From: Alisma plantago-aquatica
Taxonomy: Eukaryota > Streptophyta > Magnoliopsida > Alismatales > Alismataceae
NCBI GenBank assembly: GCA_963693085.1
Contig: OY856409.1
Coordinates: 1,338,544,915-1,338,608,914, forward strand
Direction: 5' to 3'
Length of the DNA: 64,000 nt
In this document: piece by piece, positions 1 to 13,262 of the stretch
Layout of the letters: each line of letters opens with the position of its first letter
Numbering within the stretch: position 1 is the stretch's first letter
Made by a program: the position numbers and the translations under genes
The notes under the pieces: generated by a model
Told to the model about the DNA's origin: nothing
The model's database searches: none
What the model saw: only the letters and a program-made list of their open reading frames with translations

Positions 1-921
1 CCTACTAGTAGTCCTAATTTGTGATATCATCTACTAGTAGTTCATGTATATGTAGTTCTAGCCTTGTTCATCAAGTGGTATTTCACTATATTCTATGCTT
101 GTGTCTTGTCTCATACATGATCAAGCATGTTCCTTGAATTGCATATCTACTATCTTGAATTGCTTGCATAACATTGTGATGTAGGGTACATAGATCTACA
201 TTATATGTAGAAATTGGAGCATTTTTGGATTTCATACAGTTTTTGCTCCTGTTTTAATTTTTGGTGTAAGACTAGTGTTTTTATGCAAAAACTACCTTCT
301 GAGCAAGGTTCATCACTTTGCCATGAGCCCTGACACTTTTTGGAAAATTTTCGTCATCTTAAGGGTCAAAATTGTGATTTATTGTTTTTCTACAGAACTT
401 TATCTTGCATTTTGGGTTGTTCAAGTGCATGCTTTAACTTTTTTTTATTTATATGCATGGACAAGCCCCTATATGTTCTCTTCTATTCTCATTATATAAC
501 CTTTTGTTATCTCCTTTCTCTTAACAAGTGGTGTTTCTTATTTCTTCATACCCCCACTTTTTGAAATGGCAAAAAGGGAGAAAGGTATGTATTCTTTTGA
601 CAAAATAGGGAGAAGGCATGTCTTACATGAAGAAGAGAAGCATATTCATGTAAAGGGGAGAAGGTACAGGGGAGAAGACATATATGTGTAGAACATATAT
701 GAGTAGAAGACATAGTATTCTATAAATGTTATGAAAGCTAACCATACAGGAGAAATAGCATCAATTGAGGGGGAGTATGAGAACTCTACTAGCATCAATT
801 GAGGGGGGTCATATGAACTCAATTGTATTGAAACCCCTAGGTTTCTCCAAAGGTATGCATTTACTTAAATGCTTTCAAATACATTTATGGAATGGTTTAT
901 CATCTTCAAAAAGGGGGAGAA
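1..921 (+). mobile_element. 3' internal tail of a Sirevirus-like Ty1/copia element (element A), truncated by window edge
   Basis: This A+T-rich stretch carries no coding remnant, but has a ladder of G-rich purine tracts on the plus strand: around 573-585, 606-615, 652-680, 769-778, 800-808 and finally 908-920 (AAAAAGGGGGAGA) directly against an LTR that begins TG. Several polypurine tracts upstream of the 3' LTR are an established hallmark of Sireviruses, so I read this as the untranslated tail downstream of RNase H. The pol genes and the 5' LTR would lie left of the window. The two small ORFs near 275-564 look like chance ORFs. Lineage assignment is inference; that it is the end of an LTR element is well supported. 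Confidence 0.75.
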
Positions 922-1252
922 TGTTGAGTCAAGGTTTTGACTAAACCCTTATTTTGATGATGACTAAACCATTCCAATTATTTGTGTCTAATGCTTCTAC
1001 TTGAGTGATTTTAAATTAGGTATAGACACACTATAAATGCCCTAACTTGTGTATCTCAACTTGGAGAAAAGACAAGTCCAAGTCATTACAAGTGCACTCT
1101 TTTGTAATATGATGTAAATCCATTAGAATCATGTTGTAAATCACTTGTATTGATTGTATGGCTTGTAATTAAGCTTAGAAAAAATCAGGAGCACTTAGAT
1201 CGAATATTTAAGCACTCAAAAGCCATTTTCCAAAATTCACATCGGGTTGTTC

Positions 1253-1473
1253 ATCGGTCGAGTTGCAAACTCGACTGATCCTGATTGGATCTTGAAAATG
1301 ACTTTTGATCGGTCGAGTTTGCACTTCATAGAACTCGAACGATCCCTCTACTGACAAAAACTGATTTAAGTAAATCAGTTGAGTTACCCCAAGACAAACT
1401 CGATCGATGGCCTAAATTGGTCTTACCTCTTAGTGGGATCGGTCAAGTTACCTTTATAGAAACTCGACTGATT
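1253..1473. repeat. Array of four GATCGGTCGAGTT-type hairpins in LTR A
   Basis: Four inverted repeats sit in tandem: 1253-1279 (arms ATCGGTCGAGTT and AACTCGACTGAT, almost no loop), 1307-1344, about 1375-1409 and 1437-1473. Each pairs a GATCGGTCGAGTT-like left arm with an AACTCGA(C/A)NGAT-like right arm. Loops vary from 2 to about 15 nt. Related but not identical arrays occur in copia B, copia C and Athila. Confidence 0.7.
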
Positions 1474-1925
1474 GCATTGTACAGAAAAGTGTAGAAAAGT
1501 GTTTCTAGCCATTGTGGAGTTGCAACAAGTGAAAATATATATGTTACAAACCACAAAATGGCTAGTTTTTGTTCTTAAGTATTCCCAAAGGCTAAGAGGC
1601 ATCCCCAGATATAAATAGGACCCCTTGGGATTCATTCCAAGGTTGAGCATTCAATGTAAAACTCTATGTGAGGTTCCTATTCTATAGTTGAGTGCTTCCT
1701 ACAGCCTCCTCTCTCTCTCTAAGCTTAATCACTTGCTACATTTGTTAGAGTGAGTAGGAAATATGTAAGAGAGCTAGTCCTACATGTATATCTTGTGAGG
1801 CTCTCACTTCCACCACCTCCTTATCTCTCATTTCAATCATGAAGATGAAGGTTCTCTCTCTTGGCTAAGAGAGGTGAATAAGGACAAGGGAAGGAGTCCA
1901 TTGGTGAAGATCAAGGCTGAAGACT

Positions 1926-2190
1926 TGGAGCAAGAGTGGGTAAGCCCTTGGTGAAGGTAGAAGACTCCTTGCTCAAGTGGGTAAGTCCTTGGTGGAAGCT
2001 TCTCTGAGTGAAGGTGAAGGCAAAGGCTGAAGATCCAAGAGGAGTGGCAAATTCCTTGAAGGTGGAAGACTTGTACTTGAGTGGGTAAGACCTTGGTGAA
2101 GGTTGAAGACTCAAGAAAAGTGGGTAAGTCCTTGGTAAGGTGGATATCTCCTTGTACTTGGATGGGTAATTCCTTTGGTGGTCATGTATT
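1926..2190. repeat. Imperfect ~45-50 bp subrepeats in LTR A
   Basis: The phrase GTGGGTAAGTCCTTGGTG, with variants, recurs about five to six times (near 1937, 1977, 2045, 2081, 2119 and 2163), separated by AAGGT-GAAGACT-rich spacers. The copies are degenerate. An LTR-internal tandem array is the simplest reading. Confidence 0.65.
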
Positions 2191-2492
2191 GTAAGTCTTA
2201 TGAATGAATATGAGAGTGGAATGGTTAAGAAATCCAAGTGGTTAAACTCTCTAGGTAGTGGACTTACTCACTTCTAGTTTGAAGTGTGGAACCACTCTAA
2301 ATAGCTTGTTAATTTGTGTATGTTCAATCTCTCTCTCCCTTACTATGCATGTTTTAGTTGCACTCAAACTTCCTATTTAGCAACCTTATTTTTGGATATA
2401 TCTTGAAGGTCTAATGAATTTTGTTTAAGTGCATTCAACTCTATTCACCCCCCCCCATCTAGAGCATCCTATCACCCATCTAGTATCCAACA

Positions 2493-4675
2493 ATAAGCAC
2501 ATAAAAATAAAAAAACTCAATCAAATAATGGTCAAACTTGACCAAACTTGAAACATAGATTTTTCATGTGATATTAAAGCATTATTATGGGTTTGATTAA
2601 GATTTTAAGCACCCAACTAAGATAATCAAGCATGTTTTACCATAGATCTAGGTCATATGTCTTACAATCGGGTCTGAAAGTGTGCGATTCAGCTCCCATC
2701 ACGATGTGAGTGTTGTTGAAGGCATGATTGTGAATTGATAGATCACCTCTTTCTTTGTGGAAAGGCAGTTGTGTATTTTTGTGAAAAGTACAAGGAACTT
2801 TTGGGCTTTGGTAGGTGGGAATATAGGGAGAATGATGTTATGAACTGGATATCATTTTGTAGGATGCAGACCTCAAGGTGCTCCTTGTTGGGATGGTTGA
2901 GAGGAGCAGCCCCGTAGGAGATATGTTGGGCCTTATGAAAGCAGAGATGTGCTAGTCATACCCTTGGGGAGGACTTCTCGTGAATGGAAGCATGGTCTCT
3001 TATGATCGATACCTTTAGGGAATCGGTGAAGTCACTCATTTTCAAGGAGGAGGTCCAAATCATTTTCTGTGATCATCTCATAATATACAACTTTGATACA
3101 TCCTCGAGCTCCCAGTGATGGTTGGTGGTGATGAAATGGTGGGTCCATGGAGAACTAGATGAGACTGAGCGTTAGGTTGTCCCATATCTGTAAGAGGGGA
3201 GAGGGGAAGAGGACCTTTATGGGTGGGTTAATCTTGGAACCCTCTAGTGTGGGTAGGCTAGTGTCTTGTTATGTAGAGAGGGTAGAGCCATCAAACTCAC
3301 TTCTATAGTTCCTTGAAACGTTGGCAGTCGGCTTCAGGAAATGTATGGAAGAAGGCTTACAAGTGACTTGGTTTGAGTGCAAACATAAAGACATAGTGAA
3401 CACACCTTGCATTGGTTCATCCATACCATGAAGGATAAGGGAATATTGAGGCCCTCATGTAGTGATGCCAATTTAGGAGGATTAGGGGACTTTTTATGCA
3501 TGTGAGAGTTAATAGCGTCACCTTAGCGATAGCGGTGTGGGGATGCCCAGTGGATGAACCAGTGATCAAATACGGGTTGGAATATTTTCCTGATAAGGTC
3601 ATGGGGATGTTCCACTTATATATGGAAGGTGTTATCCATTTTGTGCATAGCCACACCTAATATAGTATTACATAGTTGACGGACATTATAGATTACATAA
3701 ACACAGTAGGGGTGTTACTTTTGATCATGTTGTTTTAGCCATGTCATGTTTATTTAGTAGACGTGTTGAGTTTTTTTTTTTTCTTTGTGGGAGGTGTGAT
3801 TAATCAATCATCTGGTTTTTTAAAACTAAAGGTGTTCTCATCTTGTGTTGCACATACATCCATGTCCTACTCGAAACCACCAAGCATAGCAGCACCAAGG
3901 TACTTCCATAGGCATAAGAAGATGAGACCATAACAAGATTTCATGTCTCATTGTGGTTTTAATTTTCATAGCAGGTGAAGCTCCTTCATCTTCTTACCTT
4001 GATATGTCATAGCCAGGTGTAGGAGTTGGTATTAGATGCTAGTAGTGCAATGAAAGCATGATCAAAGAGTGCCATTAAGGAGTTCACAACTACAAATAGA
4101 ATCATCATACCTCAACCCAAAAACTATGGATAATATCAATCTTGCCATCATGAAAGATCTACATGTGTTCCAAAATTAGACCTTACCTACAGCTGTACAT
4201 ACTACACAATAGGAGTTGCATGATCCTAGAGCCATGATTTGCACCCTAAAATCACAAAATAAGTGAAATTTGTTTGCTATGGACGACCTTGGTAAGGCAT
4301 ATACTCATCCTTCACCACCTATTGATATTTCAACATCATGTATGCTCCTACATCAGGAGACATGTCAATCCTCATGATGGAGTCAATCAATATGTATCAA
4401 TATCATGTAATTCCATTGAGGAGTTCACAACATTCTTCAACAATATGGGAATGTCTTTTGCTATACTAGACAGTGATAAAAGCTTCCTTCATAATTTAGA
4501 ATGCTACATGGAATGAGATAGCGGTAGAGCCACACAACACCCTTATCATTCATCTATTTTTTTAGTTTGTATTTTCATATATAGTTGCAACTAGATATCA
4601 ATTTCACCTTTTTGTATCCTAACTTCATTACTTTTTAGCATCTATTTTGTTTACCATTGAATTATTCCTAGCATA
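2493..4675. other. Non-coding stretch, no recognisable gene
   Basis: No frame stays open over more than about 80 codons and no family motif is clear. A short plus-strand stretch near 2735-2917 (IDHLFLCGK) faintly recalls the zinc-binding reverse-transcriptase C-terminal domain (zf-RVT) of plant L1 LINEs, but it is too short to call. An A+T-rich spacer with a T run lies near 3770-3782. Confidence 0.5.
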
Positions 4676-7600
4676 TGCAATTTTCATCCTGGAATGTATG
4701 TGGTGTTGTTATTGCTAGTAGAATACACAGGACTAGACAATATATCTACAACTAAAAAATTGACCTCATCACTATCCAATAAACAAAAACACAACTTAGT
4801 GATTTTCAACTCATATCCATGTGAGGACAACATATCAATTCATGGGTTCAAACCCCCCACTATGCTTCACAGGTGGTATCCTTATTGGGTGGAATAATCA
4901 ACAAATGAACATTTTAGACGTTCATGTCAGGCGATACAACATCACTATTAATATACATAATTATGTCGACAACTTAACTTGGTTTCTCATTGGTATATAC
5001 CACAAAGTAGGTCAAAATGAAAATCACTTCATGTATGAACTATTTGACATGGCTGGATAGAATCATACACAACCATGTTTGATGGGGAGGGATTTCAACC
5101 TCACTTGATGCTATGAGGAGTGACACACTATTGGATACATAGATACACACCACGCATACAATGTCGTCTTTAGGAACTACATTACTCAACACCATCTTTG
5201 TGATATATCAACCATTGATGGCATCTTAACATGGCATCATGCGGTACATAAGGCCAGACTAGACCACTTCATTTGCATGAATCTTTAGAACAACCAATAT
5301 CTGCTTGCATGTGCATTAATTAGCACATCTAGTCTATTATATTGCTTCTGTGTGATGGTTCATACATCCATAGACACATGGGACATAGACCCTTTCGGTT
5401 TGAATGATTCTAGACCAAACATCTAAGCTTCCTCGAGGTTATTCGGCGAGTATTGGCCTAGGAGTCATGTACACACCAACTATGGATTCAATATCAACTA
5501 CAAAATTAAGGCTATTAGGAACACCCTTAGACACTGGAACAGAAACACCTTCATGAACTTACAAGCTTTAATCAAGTCCAAATAAACACAACGCATGACT
5601 ATCACACATGACCCATAAGATGGCAACACATATCAAGACATCATGGACAATATCAAATATCTAACTAACATGGAAGAGATCTTATGGAAATAGAGATCTA
5701 AGCATAGATGGCTCAAAGAAGATGATAAAACACACACAAAAATTTACATGCATGTTGTAACAACAAAAAAATAATATCCATGATACACAACCTAGATAAT
5801 ATTGAATCACATGCCCATGGTCCAAAGATGACTGTTTCCCGTGATATTAATTTTTCAAACAACTTTTCAACAATGGTCATCATATTTTAGGTTGTCTGGG
5901 GTTCGATTGGGATACTATATGTCATAAGAAAATACCATCTACTACCTCCTTCATGGATCCATTCACAGACTCCAAGTTTCTTATGTGATAATGAGCCTAG
6001 GTGTAGACAAATCCCCTAGTCTTGATGGTTTTAGTATGGCATTTTATAGAATTGCATAGGAACATATGAAGAATGACTTCCAAAATATCTTCAATATGAT
6101 TCATAAGAGAGAAGACATGGCATATCATATCAAATTCCTTAATCAAACTCATATTGCATCAAATAAGAAGATTGACCAGCCTACATCGATCAAGGATTTT
6201 CATGCTTATTTGTTTGATCAATGCATCCTATAAAATCATAGATAAACTCCTTATCTTGAGAATGAAACCTTTACTCAAACACATCATCTTTCCATCACAA
6301 TGTGCTTTTCTCCCTAATAGGAACATACAAGATACATCACTACATTGGAAACTATTCATAGATGTTAGTTTAAGAACACTCCCCTTCTCACTCTAAAATT
6401 TTACTTTGAGAAAGCCTTTGACCACATCAACTGGTCATTTTTTATCCAATCTCTCCATGGATATCATTTTCCAAACAAATGGATTCACTAGATACATTCA
6501 TGCATCAGCACAAGTGCATTCTATGTGATCGTCAATGTAGTTGCATTTGGATACTTCAAAAGTTTGAATGGACTCAAATCGGGTGACCCCTTATCGTCAT
6601 TGATCTTCATCATTTCCACCTCCATCCTCGACAAATTCATACAACTAGGCACACACAACGGTCTTATAGACATGCCTAAAGGGTTCCATAATATGATGAC
6701 ACCATCATATTTATTAAACCTGAGGAACAACATATTCTTAACATCATTTGTATTCTGAGTATTTTCTCATACAGCTCCAGACATAAAATCAACTTCCAAA
6801 AATCCACTATCATAGGTACACATGTCTCACCATCTCATATGGGTATATTCTAGCCCCTCATGATATGCAAACAAGAACTCTTTCCTATCAAATACCTTGG
6901 CCTTCCTTTATCACCCTAACATATATTTGTCACTAAATGGAACCTTACTATTGACAAATACCACAAACAACTATCCACAAGGTAGAACCACTACCGCACT
7001 CTTATAGGATGCTTGACACTCCTCAATGCCTCACTCACTCCTATCATCACATATCATCTTAGCTGCATTCCACCTCATGTAGCGGTTATTAAATGCGTTG
7101 ACAAAATTAGGAGAAATTTTTTATAGGATCGCAACAAAAGGAGTATTCACCGGTCAACTGGAACACTATATGTAGCCCTAAACTATATGGTGGTTGGGGT
7201 ATCATAGATTTGCACACACATGCACTATGCCTTCTCTATAAACTCAGAGCTGCCATTTTTCAGAGCTAACAACATTTGTGGAGATATATTGCTTGTATTA
7301 AATAAATATTACAACAACCATAACCCATGGGAACACATTTGAGTAAGCTTCACATCCCCTTTGTGGAAATTTCTTGTCAAAAAAAATTTATTATATGTAA
7401 TACTGTCAACACCCCACCTCACCACAAACTTTGTATCCACTTTTAGCAAGATCTATGGTGGCATGGTTGTGCCTCCATTAAACACCTCATGCATGATCTC
7501 AAATTTCCTGCACCCATAAAACACCACACCATACATAAGGATGGCAAGATCCTATGCTTACATAGACAAAATGACCTTAAACACTATATGCACCAACACC

Positions 7601-8130
7601 TCACTCACAAGGACCTTATGAACATGATGTCATCTCTAGAAACTAATATCAGAATGAGAGTCACATGGATATGGGTAAGGTATACACAGCCAAACAAGCA
7701 TATTCATTCTACACTTACAGAGGAACTTCTTTCTACACAAATATTTATGGCATGTATTATGCCCACCTAAGATGCACATTCTTCTATGGCTTATTTGGCA
7801 TGATAAGAATTATATTGATGCATATTGTGGGAAGATAGGATTTGAGGGACCATCTATTTGTTTGATGAGAAGATCATAGTAAGAAACCAATCAATATCTT
7901 TTTTTTCTTAGCATATGACTAGGCATATATGGACACACTTCATTAATGAAACTACCATTATAGCATATCCTAAATTCAATTTATAACATATATTATCAAA
8001 GGATATTAGTTACCCTTTAGGTGCTTACAACAGTAAATTCATCATTGCAGCTATCATCTAGATCATATGAATTGAGAGGAATAATAGATTTTACAACAAT
8101 ATTAGAAAGAAAAATGATTAACTAACAAAA
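4676..8130 (+). pseudogene. Decayed L1-type LINE (endonuclease, reverse transcriptase, C-terminal region)
   Basis: Non-LTR retrotransposon ORF2 relic. In order: the endonuclease start at 4676 reads MQFSSWNVCGV, matching the SWNVRG opening of plant L1 endonucleases. Around 6007-6050 is KSPSLDGFSMAFY, an RT motif. 6154-6396 contains YKIIDKLLILRMKPLL and PSQCAFLPNRNIQDT (RT block 1). 6405-6434 reads FEKAFDHINW, and near 6559 NGLKSGDPLSSLIFII (RT block with the GDPLS turn). Around 8071 IERNNRFYNN matches the (W)xERNxRxF end of the C-terminal zf-RVT region. Many stops and frame changes separate these blocks, and I found no intact YADD box. The 5' end, ORF1 and poly(A) tail are not clear. Class assignment is firm; limits are approximate. 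Confidence 0.75.
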
Positions 8131-10515
8131 TCGTTTTATGATGATTATATATTTTGAAGGATGATGCAGGTATAGAATGGCTTCTAGACATTAACAACCC
8201 TGAAGTTGTCGATATGACAATGGACCACATATGGCTTCCATGAAATAGATCTTAGAGGAGATAGGTGAGAACTAGATCACTTTATGATATTATAAACTTT
8301 ATTATATATCGTCATGGGGATGTAAGGGAACTCCATCATGTCTCAGACATTACTATCTCCATTTGGACTCTTTCATATACTTATTGTTGTGTGACGTTGT
8401 TGGAGATCACCTCTATCACTACCAGTTGTATATGTACTCCCTGTATCTATGTGGTTACATGGAGGTATTATATATATTTATATATGCTAAGTAATTACTA
8501 TGAGTTGTGCTATTTAATTGTTTTTCTCACTTTGCCATCTATACAACATCCACGTGATTTATTTTTTTGCTAGATGAGATAATAAGCTAAACAGAAGCAA
8601 TTTTCTCTAGTTTTCTATTTCTAGCTTTTGTGAAGAATAGAATTCATGATCCATTCCAAAAGTGGTGGTATCTTTGATACTCTGGTGAATACATTTGAAT
8701 CTTTTAAAAGATAAAGCTTAACTGAGTTAACATATGCTAGAGATGATAAGAAAAAAGGAACATTGTACAAAGTTGTGTAACTTGGGAAACATTGTGATAT
8801 AAATGTGATGAAGTACAAAGTTTATGTATATTAACATTTGCTAATAAATGATGTTAAATGGTAGATATTGATCTTAAGTCAATTACCTTCGACTCAAGGA
8901 TATCATTAGCTCTGTTCTTTGCATCCTAAACCCCTTACCTATGAGATTTAGCCTAGAAGGAGAAATCAATATGAAATTTAGAAAAATATTCCCTCTATCA
9001 TTAGTGACAAGATTTTCAACTAGCTCTTTAATTTTTTTCATTACCTTATCCTTTATTCACTTTAAAAACATATATAACATTCTCCTCCATAAATGGAGTG
9101 AGAGTTCTTGACTTCCTTTCGGTTCTTCCGCAGTCTTCTTCTTTATGTTAGTTTACATACCTAAAACTTGGAATCTACCAACAAGCTTGTAGTCTGAGGA
9201 GTTGTGGCTGATCCCTAGAGAAGGATCACAGGTTTCCTCCTAATACATATAGCAAGGTGAGTAGATAAATAGATAGAGTTATAATTAAGTGCAATTTACC
9301 TTCTTCTATCCTAAAGTAATGAAATTGGCAATTTTATCTAATAGATAAATTTCAAGGAATGCCTTAAGAGAAGTGTTCATTATAGTTGATATAACTCTAA
9401 TCTTCATGAGTGAACATGAATACTTGGTAATGAGGTAGTCACTATTTACGAATTTATTTACCTCGATCAAATGTTTGTTGTTGAGTTTTACTTAAACTTG
9501 TGAATATTGATGAAAAATGGATATAGTTTGCAATATGGATGAGAACTGAGATGAAGTATCCAAATACATATGATTTTGTGTATGTTTTACACAAGAGAGT
9601 TATGAATAAATGATTAAATTATAATATATGTTTTTTGTTAAAGCACATTATTAATCCTAATTCCTTATTATGCTTTGCTAGTTTTGTAAAATCCTAACTT
9701 TTCATATAATGGTGATTCAAGAGAATTTTTTCATAACATTATGTGTTTTGATTCTATCAAGATAAATATGTACCTTATGCTAAAAAAACATAACCTAACC
9801 TCACATAGGTTCTCTAAGCATCGTGAACCTTCCTCGACGTCTATGTTGGGAAGGGTAAATGAGTCTTTCCCATAATGGATTATATCCATAACAACAAGAC
9901 CATGGAGTGGATTTGATCCCAATGAATACTCTATGGAAGATAGGAGAGGCAACATAGGTGGGAGTGAGGCCTGAACTTTAGTAAAGTGAAATGAGAATAA
10001 AGGATTAGGGGATATCAAACCTGAACCTAGAAATTATGAAATGAATGTTGAAGGTTGTGAAATGTGACATGGGATATGGGATATGATATGACGTGCAACC
10101 CAAACTTGTAGCTAGATTTGGGAATTATAAGGTAGAGATTTTACATGCTCCTACATAGCCCCTAGGACAAACTTAATGTTAGTTACTTGTATTAGGGTGG
10201 ATAATGAATCATGCACATGAAAACATCATGACAACTTCTAGTTGTCTAGGTACAAGACAAGGACAATAATTAAAACCAAAAAGGATTTTTATATGGTGAT
10301 TTTTATTCATATTCTTGACTTTCTAGGTTATATTTTCTTTGCTACCAAGTATATCTCTAGATCTAAATAGTATACATGCAAAAGACTATATTTAATCATG
10401 TTAGCCCTAATTATCAAAGATGAAGATGATATGGTGTTTATATGATCTTATGTCTCATATGCTCATGCTCACTTATGCATTTCTAATGAATCAATGAATA
10501 ATTTTTTGGGTCAAA
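8131..10515. other. A+T-rich intergenic DNA, nothing recognised
   Basis: Both strands are closed by frequent stops. Short ORFs near 8265-8573, 8621-8818 and 9731-10018 show no motif I recognise. No LTR ends, TIR pairs or tandem arrays were seen. Confidence 0.5.
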
Positions 10516-11285
10516 AAATAGACATATCAAAATATGCCAAAATGAGTGGACACGCATGGATTTACCTATTTAAGTTGGGTTTGAGTGATGAAATTTGTCA
10601 CCCATTCAAAATCACCCAAACCTATACCCACTTTTTAGTTAGTGGGTTTCACACGTGACCAATATATCAAAATTACTATATTGATATAAGTATTATACAT
10701 GTATACATATCTATATAAGTTTGCATTTATAAAAATATTATATTTTACATTTAATTACAACAATTATATTATTTTAATATTGTGTTGTGTGGTAGACAAC
10801 CACAAGTACTTGTAGTACTAGATATATCTTATGTTGAATGACAAAGATAAGTGTTCTTTATGTGATATTTTATTTATAGCAGCTATAGTATTTTTCTACA
10901 TTTTACATCAAAAGGTGGCAGCTATATGTTGCCTTTTATTCTTTCTTTCTTCCAATTTCATGAAAAAATAAGTCAACAACTAATATATTATGTTTGAATT
11001 CAAGAAAACTACTTGGTCAGTTGCTTCGGACTATACTTGACACAAAGAATAGTATCAAACTATTTTTAGTTTTTATTTTTAATAGTAAGAAGCAACAAAC
11101 ATCTTATTTATAATTGAATGCATATTATATAGGCACTCATAGTTTGACCCGTAACCCATTGAGTTAGGTTTGAGTGTGCGTTTAGTCCACCACTTTAAAA
11201 TTAGATCTTTTTGACTCACACCCACGAGACCCGTACTACCAATGAATCAACTCACCCACCCATTTTATATTCCTATCTAATAATT
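10516..11285. mobile_element. Possible hAT-like non-autonomous TIR element
   Basis: The two ends carry loosely inverted GGGTTTGAGTG / ACCCACC-rich segments (about 10530-10650 and 11140-11280), with an A+T-rich core. This style is familiar from plant hAT-derived MITEs. The arms match only in patches and I could not define an 8-bp target duplication, so this is a weak call. Confidence 0.25.
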
Positions 11286-11298
11286 ATGACAATCTCTA

Positions 11299-13262
11299 CT
11301 CATCCTGATAGAAGATGTGAGTGACTTTACTACTAGACAAAGTAGGCAGTTTATTTTATTTGTATCAGGAAAGTTCTTGTATTGGGTTTTGGGACAAATG
11401 TTGTTGGTTATGTAAAAGTTTGTATATATAGCTTAATGTATATGTATATGTAATCTCTAGAACTATTCTATATGTTTTTGAAGAATGCATTGTGAAATAA
11501 TCATCTATGATTTTACTTGTGCTTTATATATGACAATGTTAAACTTTCAAAACCTACAAATTATGCATTTTCCATTGATTTTTATTTTTGGATCTAAAAT
11601 TTTTGGTGATGTTTGAGGTTATTTTCTTACTCTCACGGGAAATCCCTACTAGTCAAATTTAGGTTGATTATTAGGAATGGTGACTAGCATGATATTATTG
11701 GGATGAAGATCTATATTCTTTGGAGTCAATAGATAGGTATAATGTTCTATCATTCTGGCATAGACTTGAGTTAGTCATGTAGAGTCATGCTTGACCATAT
11801 TAGTGTTGGGGAGTGACTCCTAGTACTACATAGCATGCTAACTAAAGATAATCCAAGTGGATTTTTTTTCACAAGGAGCACACTCTTATATCACGGAAAG
11901 GTGCCATGTGGCTTCATATGGTAATATAGTTTATTTGTTAAAGAAAGAAATGTGCATGAGTGGCAGGATATGTGGTAGGGTACTTACAAGTGGTTAAGTA
12001 ACCATAAAATCTTAAACTCTTGGTTAAGAAAGTTTTAATAATGGTTGTAAGAGATATTAACAAGGTGACTTGATAGCTTGACGAGTTGAAGTTAAGCTCG
12101 TTTATGGAATAAGATCTGCCACAACTCATGCATTATTTGTAATATATGTGAAATTCAAGACTTATAAGTATATTTTCACTATAAATTTTAATATTTTTCT
12201 AGCATTTTGATACAATTGTTAGATAGGTATGTAGATTAAGCTATGATAATGTTGATATAAACACTTGTCTACTTCAGTTGTGACATATTCTTTTACCTCG
12301 TTGAAATTGTGGCTTTATAGGACCCTTCCTTATGGTAAAATGTCTTAAAAAGATCATGAAGATAATCAAGAACTCAAGATGAATAAAATCAAATTTAAGT
12401 TTAAATCAATTTCTAAATTTTCCATTGTATATGTGTGATATTTTGAATGAATATTACTTATCATAACCATATGCTTTGAATTTTGGTGCCATGTTAGCAT
12501 CTTAGATTTGGTCCCATGGTCTTTAAAAGGAGGGTTAGGTGAGATTGGGACGTTAGAATATGGGTGATTCAACTTCTTTATCTAGGCCTTCACTACCAAA
12601 TTAAGCCCCAATACATCTATAAGCAGTAACCTTAGGTGAAATTATGGCCCAAATTCTCTTACTTTCTATTATTTGGTCTTTTTTATTTCACTAATTGTCC
12701 TCCCTTTTTACATAAATCCAATTGGAATAGGGTGTCACATTATGACACCACATTATATGGACTCAAGGTAACCTAAAGGACACAACTTGCATCCAGGTCA
12801 CTCAGTTGATCTTCAGATACTAGTGTGGTGACCTTAGTGGGGTTGAGAAATAGAATCTAAGCTTGACTCAAGCTACATTCATAAAAGACAAAACAAACCT
12901 TAGATGTTATTTGGGATGACCTCCATTGAGATAGTACTTTAAGATCGTATCCCTGACCACCATGAAAGAATTAAGAAATCAATCACCCCAACCTGGCCCA
13001 TGTCATCAACATGCAATCATCGATTGGGAAAGTCATCTTGAGACCAAAAATTGAATACAATGGGTCATTTAACATATAACTTGCTTGTATTATTCTTTAA
13101 ATAAACATACAGTTGGCCTCATATAAGGCATTGTCTCGGGAGGAACATTTCATTCCACCCCATCTTCATACTCTTCCATTGAATCTCCATACTCCTCTTT
13201 TGTGTCTTAGACCAATGCAAGACTCTCTAGTGCATGTACATGTACATGTTCATAAATCACTC
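11299..13262. repeat. ~1.96-kb non-coding direct repeat, copy 1
   Basis: It begins TCATCCTGATAGAAGATGTG and is followed immediately by a second head-to-tail copy that begins at 13263 (TCATCCTGATAGAAAATGTG). The match runs through the whole unit with scattered substitutions and small indels; for example GCCAGAATGATAGAAC on the minus strand and the block near 12500-12660 both recur. It has no coding capacity. Its nature (old tandem duplication of unique DNA or of a relic element) is unknown. Confidence 0.7.

Larger units (their letters stand above)
922..2492 (+). repeat. 3' LTR of copia element A (1571 bp)
   Basis: It starts TGTTGAGTC right after the polypurine tract and ends TATCCAACA, the usual TG...CA LTR ends. 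Near its right end (about 2440-2465) it has CTCTATTCA followed by a C run and CATCTAG, almost the same motif as the LTR end of copia B at 17381-17401. It contains a hairpin array (1253-1473) and a G-rich subrepeat array (1926-2190). The minus-strand ORF inside it (1911-2237) comes from the subrepeats and is not considered a gene. The bases after it (ATAAG, 2493-2497) would be the target-site duplication, but the left partner is outside the window. Confidence 0.8.

Noticed and set aside
1911..2237. 108-codon minus-strand ORF rich in Leu/Ser/Pro
   Set aside because: It arises from the G-rich subrepeats of LTR A and shows no domain.
10516..11285. Clear hAT transposon
   Set aside because: Inverted arms match only in patches, no 8-bp target duplication and no transposase; kept only as a low-confidence feature.
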